The notes: generated by a model from the letters alone, not told the origin. A stretch of 64,000 nucleotides of DNA from Streptomyces sp. NBC_01235 (GCF_035989285.1 NZ_CP108513.1:3534001-3598000), one strand, 5' to 3'. Shown: positions 24,308 to 34,299, counted from the first letter of the stretch. Numbers and translations: made by a program.

Positions 24308-26248
24308 ATGAGATCCAACCGCGCCGCGCTGCGCGCCGGAGCGAGCATGGCAGCGACACTGCCCATGATCGCCGGCGCGCTGGCGCTCGGCATACCCGCG
24401 GCGCACGCCGCGGACAGCCCCGCCCGTGACACGCTGGCCGGGACCAAGCCCGCGTGGGCCACGACCAAGGCGGACAAGGGCTCGACCCCGGACAGCGCCC
24501 AGGTCTCCGCCCGGGTCTACCTCGCGGGACGTGACGCCGCCGGCCTCGCCGCGTACGCGAAGGCCGTGTCCGACCCCGATGCGTCCGCCTACGGCAAGTA
24601 CCTCTCCGCCGGACAGGCGCAGGCCCGCTTCGGAGCGACCGAGGCGCAGGTGGCCGCGGTCAAGTCATGGCTGACGGCGGCCGGCCTGAAGGTGACGGGC
24701 ACGACCGAGCACTACGTCTCCGTCAGCGGTGAAGTGGCCGCCGCCGAGAAGGCGTTCGGCACCCAGCTGCACAACTTCGCGAAGAGCGGCAAGACTTACC
24801 GCGCGCCCGCGAAGGCGGCCTCGGCGCCCGCGAGCCTCGACGGTGCCGTCCTGACCGTCACCGGTCTGGACAACGCGCCGCACAAGGCCGCCTCGAAGGA
24901 CCAACTGCCGCCGCCGGACGCCGTGTTCAAGAACGCCGGGCCGTTCTCCTCGTACTACGGCTCCAACACCGCGAGCACCCTCCCGTCGGCGTACGGCAAG
25001 AAGATCCCGTACGCCGTCCAGGGGTACACCGGCAAGCAGCTGCGGGCCGCCTACGGTGCCGGGACGTACACCGGCAAGGGCGTGCGCATCGCCATCACCG
25101 ACGCGTACGCCTCGCCGACCATCGCCTTCGACGCGGCCACCTACGCGAAGGCGCACGGCGACGCGGCCTGGAAGACGGGCCAGCTGACCCAGGTCCTGCC
25201 GAAGAACTACACCAAGACCGAGGAGTGCGGGGCGGCCGGCTGGTACGGCGAGGAGACCCTCGACGTCGAGGCCGTGCACGCGGTCGCGCCGGACGCGAAC
25301 GTCACGTACTTGGGCGCCGCGTCCTGCTACGACGACGATCTGCTCGACTCGCTCAGCAAGGTCGTCGACAACCACCTGGCCGACATCGTCTCCAACTCGT
25401 GGGGCGACATCGAGGCCAACCAGACGCCGGACCTCGCGGCCGCCTACGACCAGGTCTTCCAGTTCGGCGCGGTCGAGGGAATCGGTTTCTACTTCTCCTC
25501 CGGCGACAACGGCGACGAGGTCGCCAACACCGGCACGAAGCAGGTCGACACCCCGGCCAACTCGGCGTGGGTGACGGCGGTCGGCGGCACCTCGCTGGCC
25601 GTCGGCAAGGGCGACAAGTACCTGTGGGAGACCGGCTGGGGCACCGAGAAGGCCTCGCTGTCGGCCGACGGCAAGAGCTGGACGGGCTTCCCGGGCGCGT
25701 TCACCTCGGGTGCGGGCGGCGGCACCAGCAAGACCGTCGCCGAGCCGTACTACCAGAAGGGCGTCGTTCCGAACGCGCTGGCCACGGCCAACAGCGCGGC
25801 CGGCAACCGTGTCGTCCCGGACATCTCGGCGATCGCCGACCCGAACACCGGCTTCAAGGTCGGCCAGACCCAGACCTTCCCGGACGGGTCGCAGCAGTAC
25901 AGCGAGTACCGCATCGGCGGCACCTCGCTCGCCGCACCGGTGATCGCGGCCGTGCAGGCGCTGGCCCAGCAGGCGCACGGCGGCAAGGCGATCGGCTTCG
26001 CCAACCCGTCGATCTACTCCAAGTTCGGCTCCCGGGTCTACCACGACGTCACGGACAACCCGACGGGTTCCGGGCTCGCGGTCGCGCGCGTCGACTTCGC
26101 CAACGGTTACGACGCGGCCGACGGGCTGCTGACCTCCGTCCGCAGCCTCGGCAAGGACAGCTCGCTGTCCGCTGTCAAGGGTTACGACGACGTCACCGGC
26201 GTGGGAACGCCCGCAGGCGGTTACGTGGAGTCGTACCGCAAGCACTGA
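24308..26248 (+). CDS. Secreted S53 (sedolisin/kumamolisin-type) serine peptidase
   Basis: A 646-residue exported pro-enzyme. The Sec signal ends near residue 35 (IPAAHAAD). A pro-kumamolisin activation domain follows (SDPDASAYGKYLSAGQ, about 65-190). The catalytic domain has the Glu/Asp pair in YGEETLDVEAVHAVAPDA, the oxyanion aspartate region SNSWGD, and the serine in GGTSLAAP. A C-terminal calcium site (HDVTDNPTGSG ... GYDDVTGVGTP) is present, so the enzyme looks complete. These enzymes cut proteins outside the cell at acidic pH after self-removal of the propeptide. GGGGG precedes ATG 24308. Confidence 0.92.
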   Translation: MRSNRAALRAGASMAATLPMIAGALALGIPAAHAADSPARDTLAGTKPAWATTKADKGSTPDSAQVSARVYLAGRDAAGLAAYAKAVSDPDASAYGKYLSAGQAQARFGATEAQVAAVKSWLTAAGLKVTGTTEHYVSVSGEVAAAEKAFGTQLHNFAKSGKTYRAPAKAASAPASLDGAVLTVTGLDNAPHKAASKDQLPPPDAVFKNAGPFSSYYGSNTASTLPSAYGKKIPYAVQGYTGKQLRAAYGAGTYTGKGVRIAITDAYASPTIAFDAATYAKAHGDAAWKTGQLTQVLPKNYTKTEECGAAGWYGEETLDVEAVHAVAPDANVTYLGAASCYDDDLLDSLSKVVDNHLADIVSNSWGDIEANQTPDLAAAYDQVFQFGAVEGIGFYFSSGDNGDEVANTGTKQVDTPANSAWVTAVGGTSLAVGKGDKYLWETGWGTEKASLSADGKSWTGFPGAFTSGAGGGTSKTVAEPYYQKGVVPNALATANSAAGNRVVPDISAIADPNTGFKVGQTQTFPDGSQQYSEYRIGGTSLAAPVIAAVQALAQQAHGGKAIGFANPSIYSKFGSRVYHDVTDNPTGSGLAVARVDFANGYDAADGLLTSVRSLGKDSSLSAVKGYDDVTGVGTPAGGYVESYRKH

Positions 26249-26331
26249 GACAGTGCACGGTGGCGGGTGGCGTGAGGTGGACGACACCTCGCGCCACCCC
26301 ATCGCGTCGCTTTGACGATTAGACTGGCCCC

Positions 26332-28086
26332 GTGCCTCAACTTCGTCTCGCTCTGAACCAGATCGACTCGCGCGTCGGCGACCTCGTCGGCAACACCGAA
26401 ACGATCCTCCGCTGGACCCGGCACTCCGCCGAGCAGGGAGCGCATCTCGTGGCGTTCCCGGAGATGGCGCTGACCGGGTATCCCGTCGAGGACCTCGCCC
26501 TGCGCTCCTCCTTCGTCGAGGCCTCCCGCGCGGCCCTGCGCACGCTCGCCGTGCGCCTCGCCGACGAGGGCTTCGGCGATCTGCCGGTGGTCGTCGGTTA
26601 CCTCGACCGGTCGCAGGACGACCAGCCGAAGTTCGGCCGCCCGGCCGGCTCCCCGCGCAACGCGGCGGCGGTGCTGCACGGCGGCGAGGTGGTCCTGTCC
26701 TTCGCCAAGCACCACCTCCCGAACTACGGCGTGTTCGACGAGTTCCGCTACTTCGTGCCGGGCGACACCATGCCGGTGCTGCGTGTGCACGGCGTCGACG
26801 TGGCCCTCGCGATCTGCGAGGACCTCTGGCAGGACGGCGGCCGGGTGCCCGCCGCGCGTTCGGCGCAGGCGGGCCTTCTGCTCTCCGTCAACGCCTCCCC
26901 CTACGAGCGTGACAAGGACGACACCCGCCTGGAGCTGGTCCGCAAGCGGGCCCAGGAGGCGGGCTGCACCACCGCCTACCTCGCGATGATCGGCGGCCAG
27001 GACGAGCTGGTCTTCGACGGCGACTCGATCGTCGTCGACAAGGACGGCGAGGTGATCGCGCGGGCCCCGCAGTTCTCGGAAGGGTGCGTGGTCCTGGACC
27101 TCGACCTGCCCGCGGCCGCCGCCGACGCGCCGACGGGCGTCGTCGACGACGGTCTGCGCATCGACCGCGTGGTGCTCTCGCAGGACCCGCTGGCGGCGTA
27201 CGAGCCGGAGCTGTCCGGCGGGTACGCGGAGCGGCTGGACGACGCCGAGGAGATCTACTCGGCGCTGGTCGTGGGCCTGCGGGCGTACGTCGCGAAGAAC
27301 GGCTTCACGTCGGTGCTCATCGGGGTGTCGGGCGGTATCGACTCGGCGCTCGTCGCGGCGATCGCGTGCGACGCGGTGGGCGCGCAGAACGTGTACGGCG
27401 TGTCGATGCCGTCGAAGTACTCCTCCGAGCACTCCAAGGGCGACGCGGCGGAGCTGGCCCGGCGTACGGGGCTGAACTTCCGTACGGTGCCGATCGAGCC
27501 GATGTTCGACGCGTACATGGGTTCGCTGGGCCTGACGGGCCTGGCCGAGGAGAACCTCCAGTCCCGGCTGCGCGGCACGCTCCTGATGGCGATCTCCAAC
27601 CAGGAGGGCCACATCGTGCTGGCCCCCGGCAACAAGTCGGAGCTGGCGGTGGGTTACTCCACGCTGTACGGCGACTCGGTGGGGGCGTACGGGCCCATCA
27701 AGGACGTGTACAAGACGTGGATCTTCCGGCTGGCGGAGTGGCGCAACCGCGCCGCCGCCGAGCGGGGCCAGACCCCGCCGATCCCGGAGAACTCGATCAC
27801 CAAGCCGCCGAGCGCGGAGCTTCGCCCCGGGCAGGTCGACACGGACTCCCTCCCGGACTATCCCGTCCTGGACGCGATCCTGGAGCTGTACGTCGACCGG
27901 GACCAGGGGGCGGACGCGATCGTCGCGGCGGGGTACGACCGTGAGCTGGTCGTGAAGACCCTGCGCATGGTCGACACGGCCGAGTACAAGCGGCGTCAGT
28001 ACCCGCCGGGTACGAAGATCTCGGCGAAGGGCTTCGGCAAGGACCGCCGCCTGCCCATCACGAACGGCTGGCGCGAGTCGGTCTAA
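26332..28086 (+). CDS. nadE: Glutamine-dependent NAD+ synthetase
   Basis: A 584-residue two-domain enzyme that makes NAD+ from deamido-NAD+, ATP and glutamine. The N-terminal nitrilase-like glutaminase has the catalytic Glu44 (AFPEMALTG), Lys126 (FAKHHLPNYG) and Cys162 (AICEDLW). The C-terminal synthetase has the ATP pyrophosphatase motif SGGIDS at 333-338 and the LAPGNKSELAVGY segment. GTG 26332 is the start. It stands alone, with GC-rich hairpins after it. Confidence 0.95.
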   Translation: MPQLRLALNQIDSRVGDLVGNTETILRWTRHSAEQGAHLVAFPEMALTGYPVEDLALRSSFVEASRAALRTLAVRLADEGFGDLPVVVGYLDRSQDDQPKFGRPAGSPRNAAAVLHGGEVVLSFAKHHLPNYGVFDEFRYFVPGDTMPVLRVHGVDVALAICEDLWQDGGRVPAARSAQAGLLLSVNASPYERDKDDTRLELVRKRAQEAGCTTAYLAMIGGQDELVFDGDSIVVDKDGEVIARAPQFSEGCVVLDLDLPAAAADAPTGVVDDGLRIDRVVLSQDPLAAYEPELSGGYAERLDDAEEIYSALVVGLRAYVAKNGFTSVLIGVSGGIDSALVAAIACDAVGAQNVYGVSMPSKYSSEHSKGDAAELARRTGLNFRTVPIEPMFDAYMGSLGLTGLAEENLQSRLRGTLLMAISNQEGHIVLAPGNKSELAVGYSTLYGDSVGAYGPIKDVYKTWIFRLAEWRNRAAAERGQTPPIPENSITKPPSAELRPGQVDTDSLPDYPVLDAILELYVDRDQGADAIVAAGYDRELVVKTLRMVDTAEYKRRQYPPGTKISAKGFGKDRRLPITNGWRESV

Positions 28087-28111
28087 CCGGCCCGGCACGG
28101 GGGCGGGCATC

Positions 28112-28260
28112 CCTGGGGGCTCCGCCCCCGGACCCGCAACCTGTGCCCACCACCCGTCTCGGCAGGTGAATGAGGCACCGGTCAGGACCACTCAGCCCGT
28201 CCGGCGTGCGAGAAGGAGGCCCCTTTCGGGCCGAAGCGGGGGGCTCGGGGGGCAGCCCCC
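28112..28260. terminator. GC-rich hairpin group between nadE and the MFS gene
   Basis: In this 240-base convergent gap, GGGGGC-TCC-GCCCCC (28115-28129) is a tight hairpin. It is followed by GGCCC-CTTTC-GGGCC-like pairing at 28219-28233 and a GGGGGGCAGCCCCC fold at 28247-28260. They probably terminate both genes. The GGGGGCTCCGCCCCC form is common in Streptomyces intergenic DNA. Confidence 0.65.
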
Positions 28261-28326
28261 AGGGACGGGGCGGGAAGGGCAAGGGCGGCGGGGGCGAACC
28301 CGACACGGCGCCCGCCCCGCTGCCCC

Positions 28327-29556
28327 TCAGTGCTGCAACGCCTCCTCCGGCTCCCGCACCACCCCGCCCGTCGCGACAACCCGCTCGCGACCGCCGTGGG
28401 CCTGCGGAACCCGCCGCGCATCCACCACGTACGCCACCCCCGCCACCGCCAGCCCCAGCACCGCCAGCGCCGCGCCCGCGACCGCCGGAGACGTGACGCC
28501 GAAGCCGGCCGCCAAGGCCAGGCCGCCGATCCACGCGCCGCCCGCGTTCGCCAGGTTGAACGCCGCCTGGTTGGCGGAGGAGGCCAGCGACGGGCCGGCC
28601 GCCGCCTTCTCCATCACCATCAGGTTCAGCGGGGAACCCGTCACGAACGCCGCCACGCCCAGCAGGACCACGGCCAGCCCCCCGCCCCACGCCGTCGTCA
28701 TCAGCAGCGGGAAGAAGGCCAGTACGACCGCCAGTGACGTCAGGCCGGCGAACAGCGTGCCCCGCATCGCGTGGTCGGCGAGGCGGCCGCCCACCAGGTT
28801 GCCGGCCGTCGCGCCGACGCCGAACAGCGCCAGCAGCAGCGTCACGCTGGAGTCGGCGTACCCGGCGGAGTCCGTCAGCATCGGCGTGATGTAGCTGTAC
28901 GCGGAGAACAGGGCGCCGAAGCCCGCCACGGTCGTACCGAGCGCCAGCCAGACCGGGAGCGACTTCAGGGCCGCCAGCTCGCGGCGCAGGCCGATGGCGG
29001 GCGCGTGGCTGTGGTCGTGCGGGATCAGCAGGGCCAGGGAGGCGATCGCCGCCAGACCGATCACGCTGACGCCGAGGAAGGTCGCGCGCCAGCCGAGGTG
29101 CTGGCCCATGAGGGTGGCCACGGGGACGCCCACGATGTTGGCCACGGTCAGGCCGAGGAACATCAGCGACACCGAGCGGGCCTTGCGCTCGGGCGCGACC
29201 AGGTTCGTGGCCACCACGGCGCCCACGCCGAAGAAGGCGCCGTGCGGAAGTCCGCTGAGGAAGCGGGCGGCCAGGAGCGAGTCGTAGCCGGGGGCGAAGG
29301 CCGAGAGGGCGTTGCCCGCGACGAACAGTCCCATCAGGGAGATCAGGACGGTCCGGCGGGGCGCCCGGGCCGTCACCGCGGCCAGCAGGGGCGCGCCGAT
29401 GACGACGCCGAGCGCGTACGCCGAGACCAGGTGTCCGGCCGTCGGGATCGAGACGTGCAGGTCGGCCGCGACGTCGGGCAGCAGGCCCATCATCACGAAC
29501 TCGGTGGTGCCGATGCCGAAGGCACCCACGGCCAGGGCGAGCAGGGCCAGGGGCAT
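28327..29556 (-). CDS. MFS exporter of the AraJ/Cmx (DHA1) type
   Basis: A 409-residue transporter with 12 predicted helices. Typical parts are GIGTTEFVMMGLLPDVA in helix 1, RAPRRTVLISLMGLF after helix 2, and FLSGLPHGAFFGVGAVVA in helix 4. This set is found in sugar-efflux and chloramphenicol-efflux type exporters. It begins MPLALLALAVGAFG at ATG 29556. The C-terminal tail is short and charged. A CATACG-GTT-CGTATG palindrome lies about 40 bases upstream. Substrate unknown. Confidence 0.85.
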   Translation of the reverse strand: MPLALLALAVGAFGIGTTEFVMMGLLPDVAADLHVSIPTAGHLVSAYALGVVIGAPLLAAVTARAPRRTVLISLMGLFVAGNALSAFAPGYDSLLAARFLSGLPHGAFFGVGAVVATNLVAPERKARSVSLMFLGLTVANIVGVPVATLMGQHLGWRATFLGVSVIGLAAIASLALLIPHDHSHAPAIGLRRELAALKSLPVWLALGTTVAGFGALFSAYSYITPMLTDSAGYADSSVTLLLALFGVGATAGNLVGGRLADHAMRGTLFAGLTSLAVVLAFFPLLMTTAWGGGLAVVLLGVAAFVTGSPLNLMVMEKAAAGPSLASSANQAAFNLANAGGAWIGGLALAAGFGVTSPAVAGAALAVLGLAVAGVAYVVDARRVPQAHGGRERVVATGGVVREPEEALQH

Positions 29557-29594
29557 GGAGGACTTGCCTTTCAGGGAGAGCGGGTTCCGTTCAT

Positions 29595-29609
29595 CATACG
29601 GTTCGTATG
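29595..29609. promoter_or_regulatory. TetR-like palindrome upstream of the MFS exporter
   Basis: CATACG-GTT-CGTATG is a perfect 6-3-6 palindrome in the 108-base gap upstream of the exporter. The size suits a TetR or MarR dimer, but no such gene is adjacent, so the regulator is presumably encoded elsewhere. Confidence 0.5.
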
Positions 29610-29664
29610 TTCACTGGCGGAACAAACTCTTCCCGGCCCGGTATTCCAGCGGATGACCCGCTGG

Positions 29665-30726
29665 TTACGGTGTGGTGACCTTCACACGCGCGGCCACCGG
29701 GAGGTGGTCGCTGCCCGTCCGGGGCAGGGTCCAGGACGTGAGCGGGTCCACGCCCTTCACCATGATCTGGTCGATCCGCGCCATCGGGAACGACGCGGGC
29801 CAGCTGAAGCCGAAGCCGCTGCCCGCCGCGCCCTGTGTGGAGCGCATCTGGGAGGTCACCGCGTTGAGCGAGCGGTCGTTCATGGTGCCGTTGAGGTCGC
29901 CGAGCAGGATCACCCGGGTCAGTGTCTCGTCGGCGATCGCCTCGCCCAGCGCGTCCGCGCTCTTGTCGCGCTGCCGGGCGGTGAACCCCGCCTGGAGCTT
30001 CACCCGCACCGAGGGAAGGTGGGCGACGTAGACGGCGACCTGCCCCTGCGGCGTCGCGACCGTCGCCCGCATCGCGCGCGTCCAGCCCAGCTTGATGTCG
30101 ACGGGCTTCACGGCGCTCAGCGGGTACCTGCTCCACAGGCCGACCGTGCCCTGCACCGAGTGGTACTTGTACGTCGCCGCCAGCGCCTTCTCGTACACCG
30201 GCACCGCCGAGGCGGTCAGCTCCTCCAGCGCCAGCACGTCCGCCTCGGACTCGGCCACGTCACGGGCGGTCCCGGAGGGGTCGGGGTTGTCGGCGTTGAC
30301 GTTGTGGGTGGCGACGGTGAGGTCACCGCCGCTGCCGGTCTTGTCGCCGAGCAGCCCGCCGAAGAGGTTCAGCCAGACCACGGCCGGAAGGACGACGGCG
30401 ATCAGCGCGGTCGCCGACTTGCGCACCAGCGCCAGCACCAGCAGCACCGGTACGAACACGCCGATCCAGGGCAGGAAGGTCTCCGTGAGGCTGCCGAGGT
30501 TGCCGTAGCGGTTGGGGATGCGCGAGTGCACCAGCATGACCAGGGAGAACGCCAGCGCGAACCCGGTGAGGACCAGGCCCCGGCGCCAGATGCGCGGATC
30601 GCCGCGCCATCCCCCGAGGGCCCGCTCGAGCAGAGTGCCGATCAGGCGCCGAAGCCGGGCTCCCCGAGGCTCGGGTCCCGAGCCGCCGTTGTCGTCCGTC
30701 TCCGTCATGTACGCCTGCTGCGCCAT
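29665..30726 (-). CDS. Membrane-anchored endonuclease/exonuclease/phosphatase family protein
   Basis: A 353-residue protein. Three membrane helices lie at about residues 49-120 (LVLTGFALAFSLVMLVH, IGVFVPVLLVLALV, ALIAVVLPAVVWLNLF). An extracytoplasmic EEP domain follows, with THNVNADN, LALEEL, GDLNGT, RIDQIM and the final GSDHLPV; all catalytic segments are present. The family cleaves phosphodiesters or phosphomonoesters with a divalent metal. It starts at ATG 30726, though the second Met (residue 7) is also possible. Substrate unknown. Confidence 0.85.
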   Translation of the reverse strand: MAQQAYMTETDDNGGSGPEPRGARLRRLIGTLLERALGGWRGDPRIWRRGLVLTGFALAFSLVMLVHSRIPNRYGNLGSLTETFLPWIGVFVPVLLVLALVRKSATALIAVVLPAVVWLNLFGGLLGDKTGSGGDLTVATHNVNADNPDPSGTARDVAESEADVLALEELTASAVPVYEKALAATYKYHSVQGTVGLWSRYPLSAVKPVDIKLGWTRAMRATVATPQGQVAVYVAHLPSVRVKLQAGFTARQRDKSADALGEAIADETLTRVILLGDLNGTMNDRSLNAVTSQMRSTQGAAGSGFGFSWPASFPMARIDQIMVKGVDPLTSWTLPRTGSDHLPVAARVKVTTP

Positions 30727-30907
30727 ACCGTCGCCTCACTGCCTGCCGTGCACACCGTCCGTCCCCCGGGTACGACCCTAGGGGATGATCGGGTTTGTTC
30801 TCGCCGTCCCGTGACGGCCGTACGGGCACAAGGACGAACGGGGCGGTCCCACGGGTTCCGACCCCGGGGCGCACGGACCGGTCTGTGACGAAACGTGCAC
30901 ATTGGGG

Positions 30908-31555
30908 TTAGGCAGCCGGGTAGCTGACGGGGCGTAGGCCGGCCAGCAGCGTGTCCACGATGCGCTCCGGGAGGTCCTCGGGGAGTTCGGCGTCGGGGCG
31001 CAGGACGGCGCGGACGAGCATGGGGCCGACGACGATGTCGTTCACCAGTTCCACGTCCAGGTCGGCGCGGAGTTCACCGTTCTCCTGGCCCCGGCGCAGG
31101 ACTTCGATGCCCATCCTGCGCCGGGGTGCTATGACCGAGTTGTGGTACGCCGCCCAGATCTTCGGGCTGCTCTTCATCTGGGCGTGGACGTTGTACAGGA
31201 TCGCCGAGGACCGGTTGGCGAGGCCCCGTTGGCGCAGCCCCTCCAGCAGCACGATCAGGTCGTCGCGCAGGGAGGTGCCCGGGAGCGCTTCGGAGTCCTC
31301 TGGTTCGGCGGCCCGCAGGACGTCGACGAAGAGTTCCTCCTTGCCGCTCCAGCGACGGTAGATGGTGGCCTTGCCGACACCGGCGGTACGGGCGATGCGC
31401 TCGATGGAGATCTCGGCGAGTGGGACGCCCTCCTCCAGCAGCTTCATCGTCCCCTCGATGATGGCCCGTTCCACGGCCTCGCTCCGGGGCCGCCCCCGGG
31501 CGGGCTGCTCCGCGGTTCCGCTGTCGGTCCCGCTGTCGGCGAGGGTCACGTCCAC
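30908..31555 (-). CDS. TetR-family regulator of the adjacent exporter
   Basis: A 215-residue TetR protein. The helix-turn-helix is IERIARTAGVGKATIYRRW, and an acceptor-type C-terminal domain follows. I chose GTG 31555 (VDVTLADSG) because AAAGGACC precedes it; GTG 31597 would add 14 residues. It lies directly downstream of a DHA2 exporter on the same strand (about 46 bases), so the two are co-transcribed. The perfect palindrome at 33216-33240, ahead of the exporter, is the likely operator, giving ligand-induced efflux with feedback. Confidence 0.82.
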   Translation of the reverse strand: MDVTLADSGTDSGTAEQPARGRPRSEAVERAIIEGTMKLLEEGVPLAEISIERIARTAGVGKATIYRRWSGKEELFVDVLRAAEPEDSEALPGTSLRDDLIVLLEGLRQRGLANRSSAILYNVHAQMKSSPKIWAAYHNSVIAPRRRMGIEVLRRGQENGELRADLDVELVNDIVVGPMLVRAVLRPDAELPEDLPERIVDTLLAGLRPVSYPAA

Positions 31556-31601
31556 TGGTCCTTTCCTGATCCTTTCGTCGTACCGGGAAATTGTCACCCG
31601 C

Positions 31602-33194
31602 CTACGACTTCGCCCGGACCAACTCCCCTTCCTCCGTGTCCTCCTGCGCGGGCTTCGGCCTGCCCGGCAGGAACACGGCCACCACGACCGCGCCCGCGAG
31701 GGCCACCCCGGCGCCGCACAGGGCGGTGACGTGCATGGCGTGCAGGAAGGCGTCGTTGGCGGGAGCGACCAGCACCTTGCCCTGGTCGCCGAGCTTCGCG
31801 GCGACCCCGAGCGTCGCCTCGATGGACTCGCCCGCCGTGTCGCGCAGACCGGCCGGCAGCGCGCCGAGACGGCCCTCGATGCCGTCGCGGTACGAGGTCG
31901 ACAGCACGGAGCCGAGGACGGCGATACCGAGCGCGCCGCCCACCTGCCGGAAGGTGTTGCTCAGCGCGGAGGCGGAGCCGGCCTTCTCGCGGGGCAGGGC
32001 CTGCATGATGACGACGCTGGTCGGGGTCATGATGTGGGCCATTCCGGCGCCCATGCAGAAGAAGACGACCTCCAGGAGCCAGATCGGGGTGTCGGCGTCC
32101 AGCGTGGCGAACGCGACCAGCGTCGCCGCGAGGACGAGCATCGCCGCCGTCGTCGTGGCCCTGATCCCTATGCGGTCCACGACCAGCCGGGCGCGCGGCG
32201 CGAAGATCAGCTGGGCGGCGGCCAGCGGCAGCATCAACAGGCCCGTCTTCAGCGGCGAGTAGCCGCGCACGCTCTGGGTGTAGAAGACCGAGAAGAAGGT
32301 CACGCCCATCAGCGCGAAGAAGACCAGCGCGATGACGGCGATCGCGGCGGAGAACACCTTGTTCTTGAAGTAGCTGACGTCGATGGACGGATGGTCGCTG
32401 CGCTTCTCGAACACCACGAAGGCGGCCAGGACGACGAGACCGGCCCCTATGGTCGCCAGCACGGTCGGGTCCGTGAAGTCGGCCAGTTCGCCGCCCTTGA
32501 TGATGCCGTAGACGAGCAGCACGAGGCCGACGACCGACAGGACGACGCCGACGGGGTCGACACGGCCGGGGCTCGGGTCGCGGGACTCGGGCACCAGCCA
32601 CAGCATCAGCCCGAACGCGAGCAGCACGATCGGCACGTTGATGAGGAAGACCGAGCCCCACCAGAAATGGTCGAGGAGAAGACCGCCGGTGATGGGGCCG
32701 ATGGCGATGGCGAGTCCGACGCCGCCCGCCCAGATGCCGATCGCCTTGGGCTGCTCCTCGCGCTCGAAGACGTTCATCAGGACGGCGAGGGTGGCGGGCA
32801 TCACGAAGGCGGCGCCGAGGGCCATCAGCGCGCGGAAGGCGATGAGCTGGGCGGGCGAGCCGGACTCCGCGGCGAGCGCGGAGCCGATACCGAAGACGGC
32901 GAGCCCGCCGAGCAGGACCTTCTTGCGGCCGATCCGGTCGCCGAGGAGCCCGGCGGAGAACAGCAGTCCCGCGAAGACGAGCGTGTAGGCGTTGATCGCC
33001 CACTCCAGCTCGCTCTGGGTGGCGCCGAGCCCGGTCGGGGCGGGCGTCGAGATCGTCTTGATCGCGACGTTCAGGATCGAGTTGTCGAGCACCACGATCA
33101 GCAGGCTCAGCATCAGGACGCCGAGGATCGCCCAGCGAAGCCGGTGCACCGCTTCCGGTATACGCGGCGCGCTGGGGACGGCAGGAGTAGTCAT
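31602..33194 (-). CDS. DHA2-family (EmrB/QacA) drug exporter
   Basis: A 530-residue MFS with 14 predicted helices. It has [13 protein letters not shown] in helix 1, the loop [12 protein letters not shown] after helix 2, and [12 protein letters not shown] in helix 5 (antiporter motif C). Such proteins export hydrophobic drugs or antibiotics in exchange for protons. It starts at ATG 33194. A perfect 25-base palindrome overlaps its promoter region, and a tetR gene follows in the same operon. The actual drug is unknown. Confidence 0.87.
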   Translation of the reverse strand: MTTPAVPSAPRIPEAVHRLRWAILGVLMLSLLIVVLDNSILNVAIKTISTPAPTGLGATQSELEWAINAYTLVFAGLLFSAGLLGDRIGRKKVLLGGLAVFGIGSALAAESGSPAQLIAFRALMALGAAFVMPATLAVLMNVFEREEQPKAIGIWAGGVGLAIAIGPITGGLLLDHFWWGSVFLINVPIVLLAFGLMLWLVPESRDPSPGRVDPVGVVLSVVGLVLLVYGIIKGGELADFTDPTVLATIGAGLVVLAAFVVFEKRSDHPSIDVSYFKNKVFSAAIAVIALVFFALMGVTFFSVFYTQSVRGYSPLKTGLLMLPLAAAQLIFAPRARLVVDRIGIRATTTAAMLVLAATLVAFATLDADTPIWLLEVVFFCMGAGMAHIMTPTSVVIMQALPREKAGSASALSNTFRQVGGALGIAVLGSVLSTSYRDGIEGRLGALPAGLRDTAGESIEATLGVAAKLGDQGKVLVAPANDAFLHAMHVTALCGAGVALAGAVVVAVFLPGRPKPAQEDTEEGELVRAKS

Positions 33195-33215
33195 GCCGTC
33201 GAGCCTAGAACACTT

Positions 33216-33240
33216 TCGATACGAGACCGTCTCGTATCGA
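33216..33240. promoter_or_regulatory. Perfect 11-3-11 palindrome, probable TetR operator
   Basis: TCGATACGAGA (33216-33226), spacer CCG, TCTCGTATCGA (33230-33240). It starts 22 bases upstream of the DHA2 exporter start codon, so a bound dimer would block transcription of the exporter-tetR operon. Confidence 0.8.
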
Positions 33241-33374
33241 TTTTCTTACCGTGTTTCTTACTGAGGCCTTACCCACAAGGGGCGCTCTGGCCCTCCCTGG
33301 CACGAGGTGCCACCATGGGAGGCGGTCCGGGGACGCCGTGAGGGCGCCTCGAGATGACGTAAGGAGCCGTTGCA

Positions 33375-34250
33375 ATGACGCAGCTTTCGGCTGCCCAGCC
33401 TGCACAGCAGAAGACCTCCGACGGCAGCAAGGCGCTGTACGGGGGCAAGGGCACACGCCGTATCACCGTCCGCGACATCGCCCTCGCCAAGGAGCGCGGC
33501 GAGAAGTGGCCCATGCTCACCGCCTACGACGCGATGACCGCGTCCGTCTTCGACGAGGCCGGGATCCCCGTGATGCTGGTGGGCGACTCGGCGGGCAACT
33601 GCCACCTGGGGTACGAGACGACCGTGCCCGTCACCCTCGACGAGATGACCATGCTGTCGGCCGCGGTCGTACGCGGCACGCAGCGCGCCCTGATCGTGGG
33701 CGACCTGCCCTTCGGCTCCTACCAGGAGGGCCCGGTGCAGGCGCTGCGCTCGGCGACCCGCCTGGTGAAGGAGGCCGGGGTCGGGGCCGTGAAGCTGGAG
33801 GGCGGCGAGCGCTCGCACCGGCAGATCGAGCTGCTGGTGGAGTCCGGCATCCCGGTCATGGCGCACATCGGCCTGACCCCGCAGTCCGTGAACGCGATGG
33901 GTTACCGCGTGCAGGGACGCGGCGAGGAGGCCGCCCAGCAGCTGCTGCGGGACGCGAAGGCCGTGCAGGACGCGGGCGCGTTCGCGGTGGTCCTGGAGCT
34001 GGTTCCGGCGGAGCTGGCGGCCGAGGTCACGCGGGTGCTGCACATCCCGACGGTCGGCATCGGCGCCGGCCCGGAGACGGACGCGCAGGTGCTGGTGTGG
34101 ACCGACATGCTGGGGCTGACCGGCGGGCGGGTCCCGAAGTTCGTGAAGCAGTACGCCAACCTGCGTGAGGTCATGGGCGACGCGGCGAAGGCGTTCGCGG
34201 AGGACGTCGTCGGCGGGACGTTCCCGCAGGAGGAGCACAGCGTCCACTGA
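33375..34250 (+). CDS. panB: 3-methyl-2-oxobutanoate hydroxymethyltransferase
   Basis: A 291-residue PanB, first committed enzyme of pantothenate synthesis (ketopantoate from 2-oxoisovalerate and methylenetetrahydrofolate). Typical parts are MLTAYDAMTASVFDEAGI, the metal site VGDSAGN, VKLEGG, AHIGLTPQSVNAMGY and GIGAGPETDAQVLV. About 30 extra residues precede the barrel, common in actinobacteria. AAGGAG precedes ATG 33375. It is followed by a strong terminator, so it is probably monocistronic. Confidence 0.95.
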   Translation: MTQLSAAQPAQQKTSDGSKALYGGKGTRRITVRDIALAKERGEKWPMLTAYDAMTASVFDEAGIPVMLVGDSAGNCHLGYETTVPVTLDEMTMLSAAVVRGTQRALIVGDLPFGSYQEGPVQALRSATRLVKEAGVGAVKLEGGERSHRQIELLVESGIPVMAHIGLTPQSVNAMGYRVQGRGEEAAQQLLRDAKAVQDAGAFAVVLELVPAELAAEVTRVLHIPTVGIGAGPETDAQVLVWTDMLGLTGGRVPKFVKQYANLREVMGDAAKAFAEDVVGGTFPQEEHSVH

Positions 34251-34299
34251 ACGGTGCGCTGCCGCTGAGCCCTGCCCCCGGGCCACCGCCGCACCACCG

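Noticed and set aside
28115..28129. GGGGGCTCCGCCCCC as an attachment site or transposon end
   Set aside because: A frequent intergenic hairpin in Streptomyces, with no duplicate or recombinase gene nearby; terminator is simpler.
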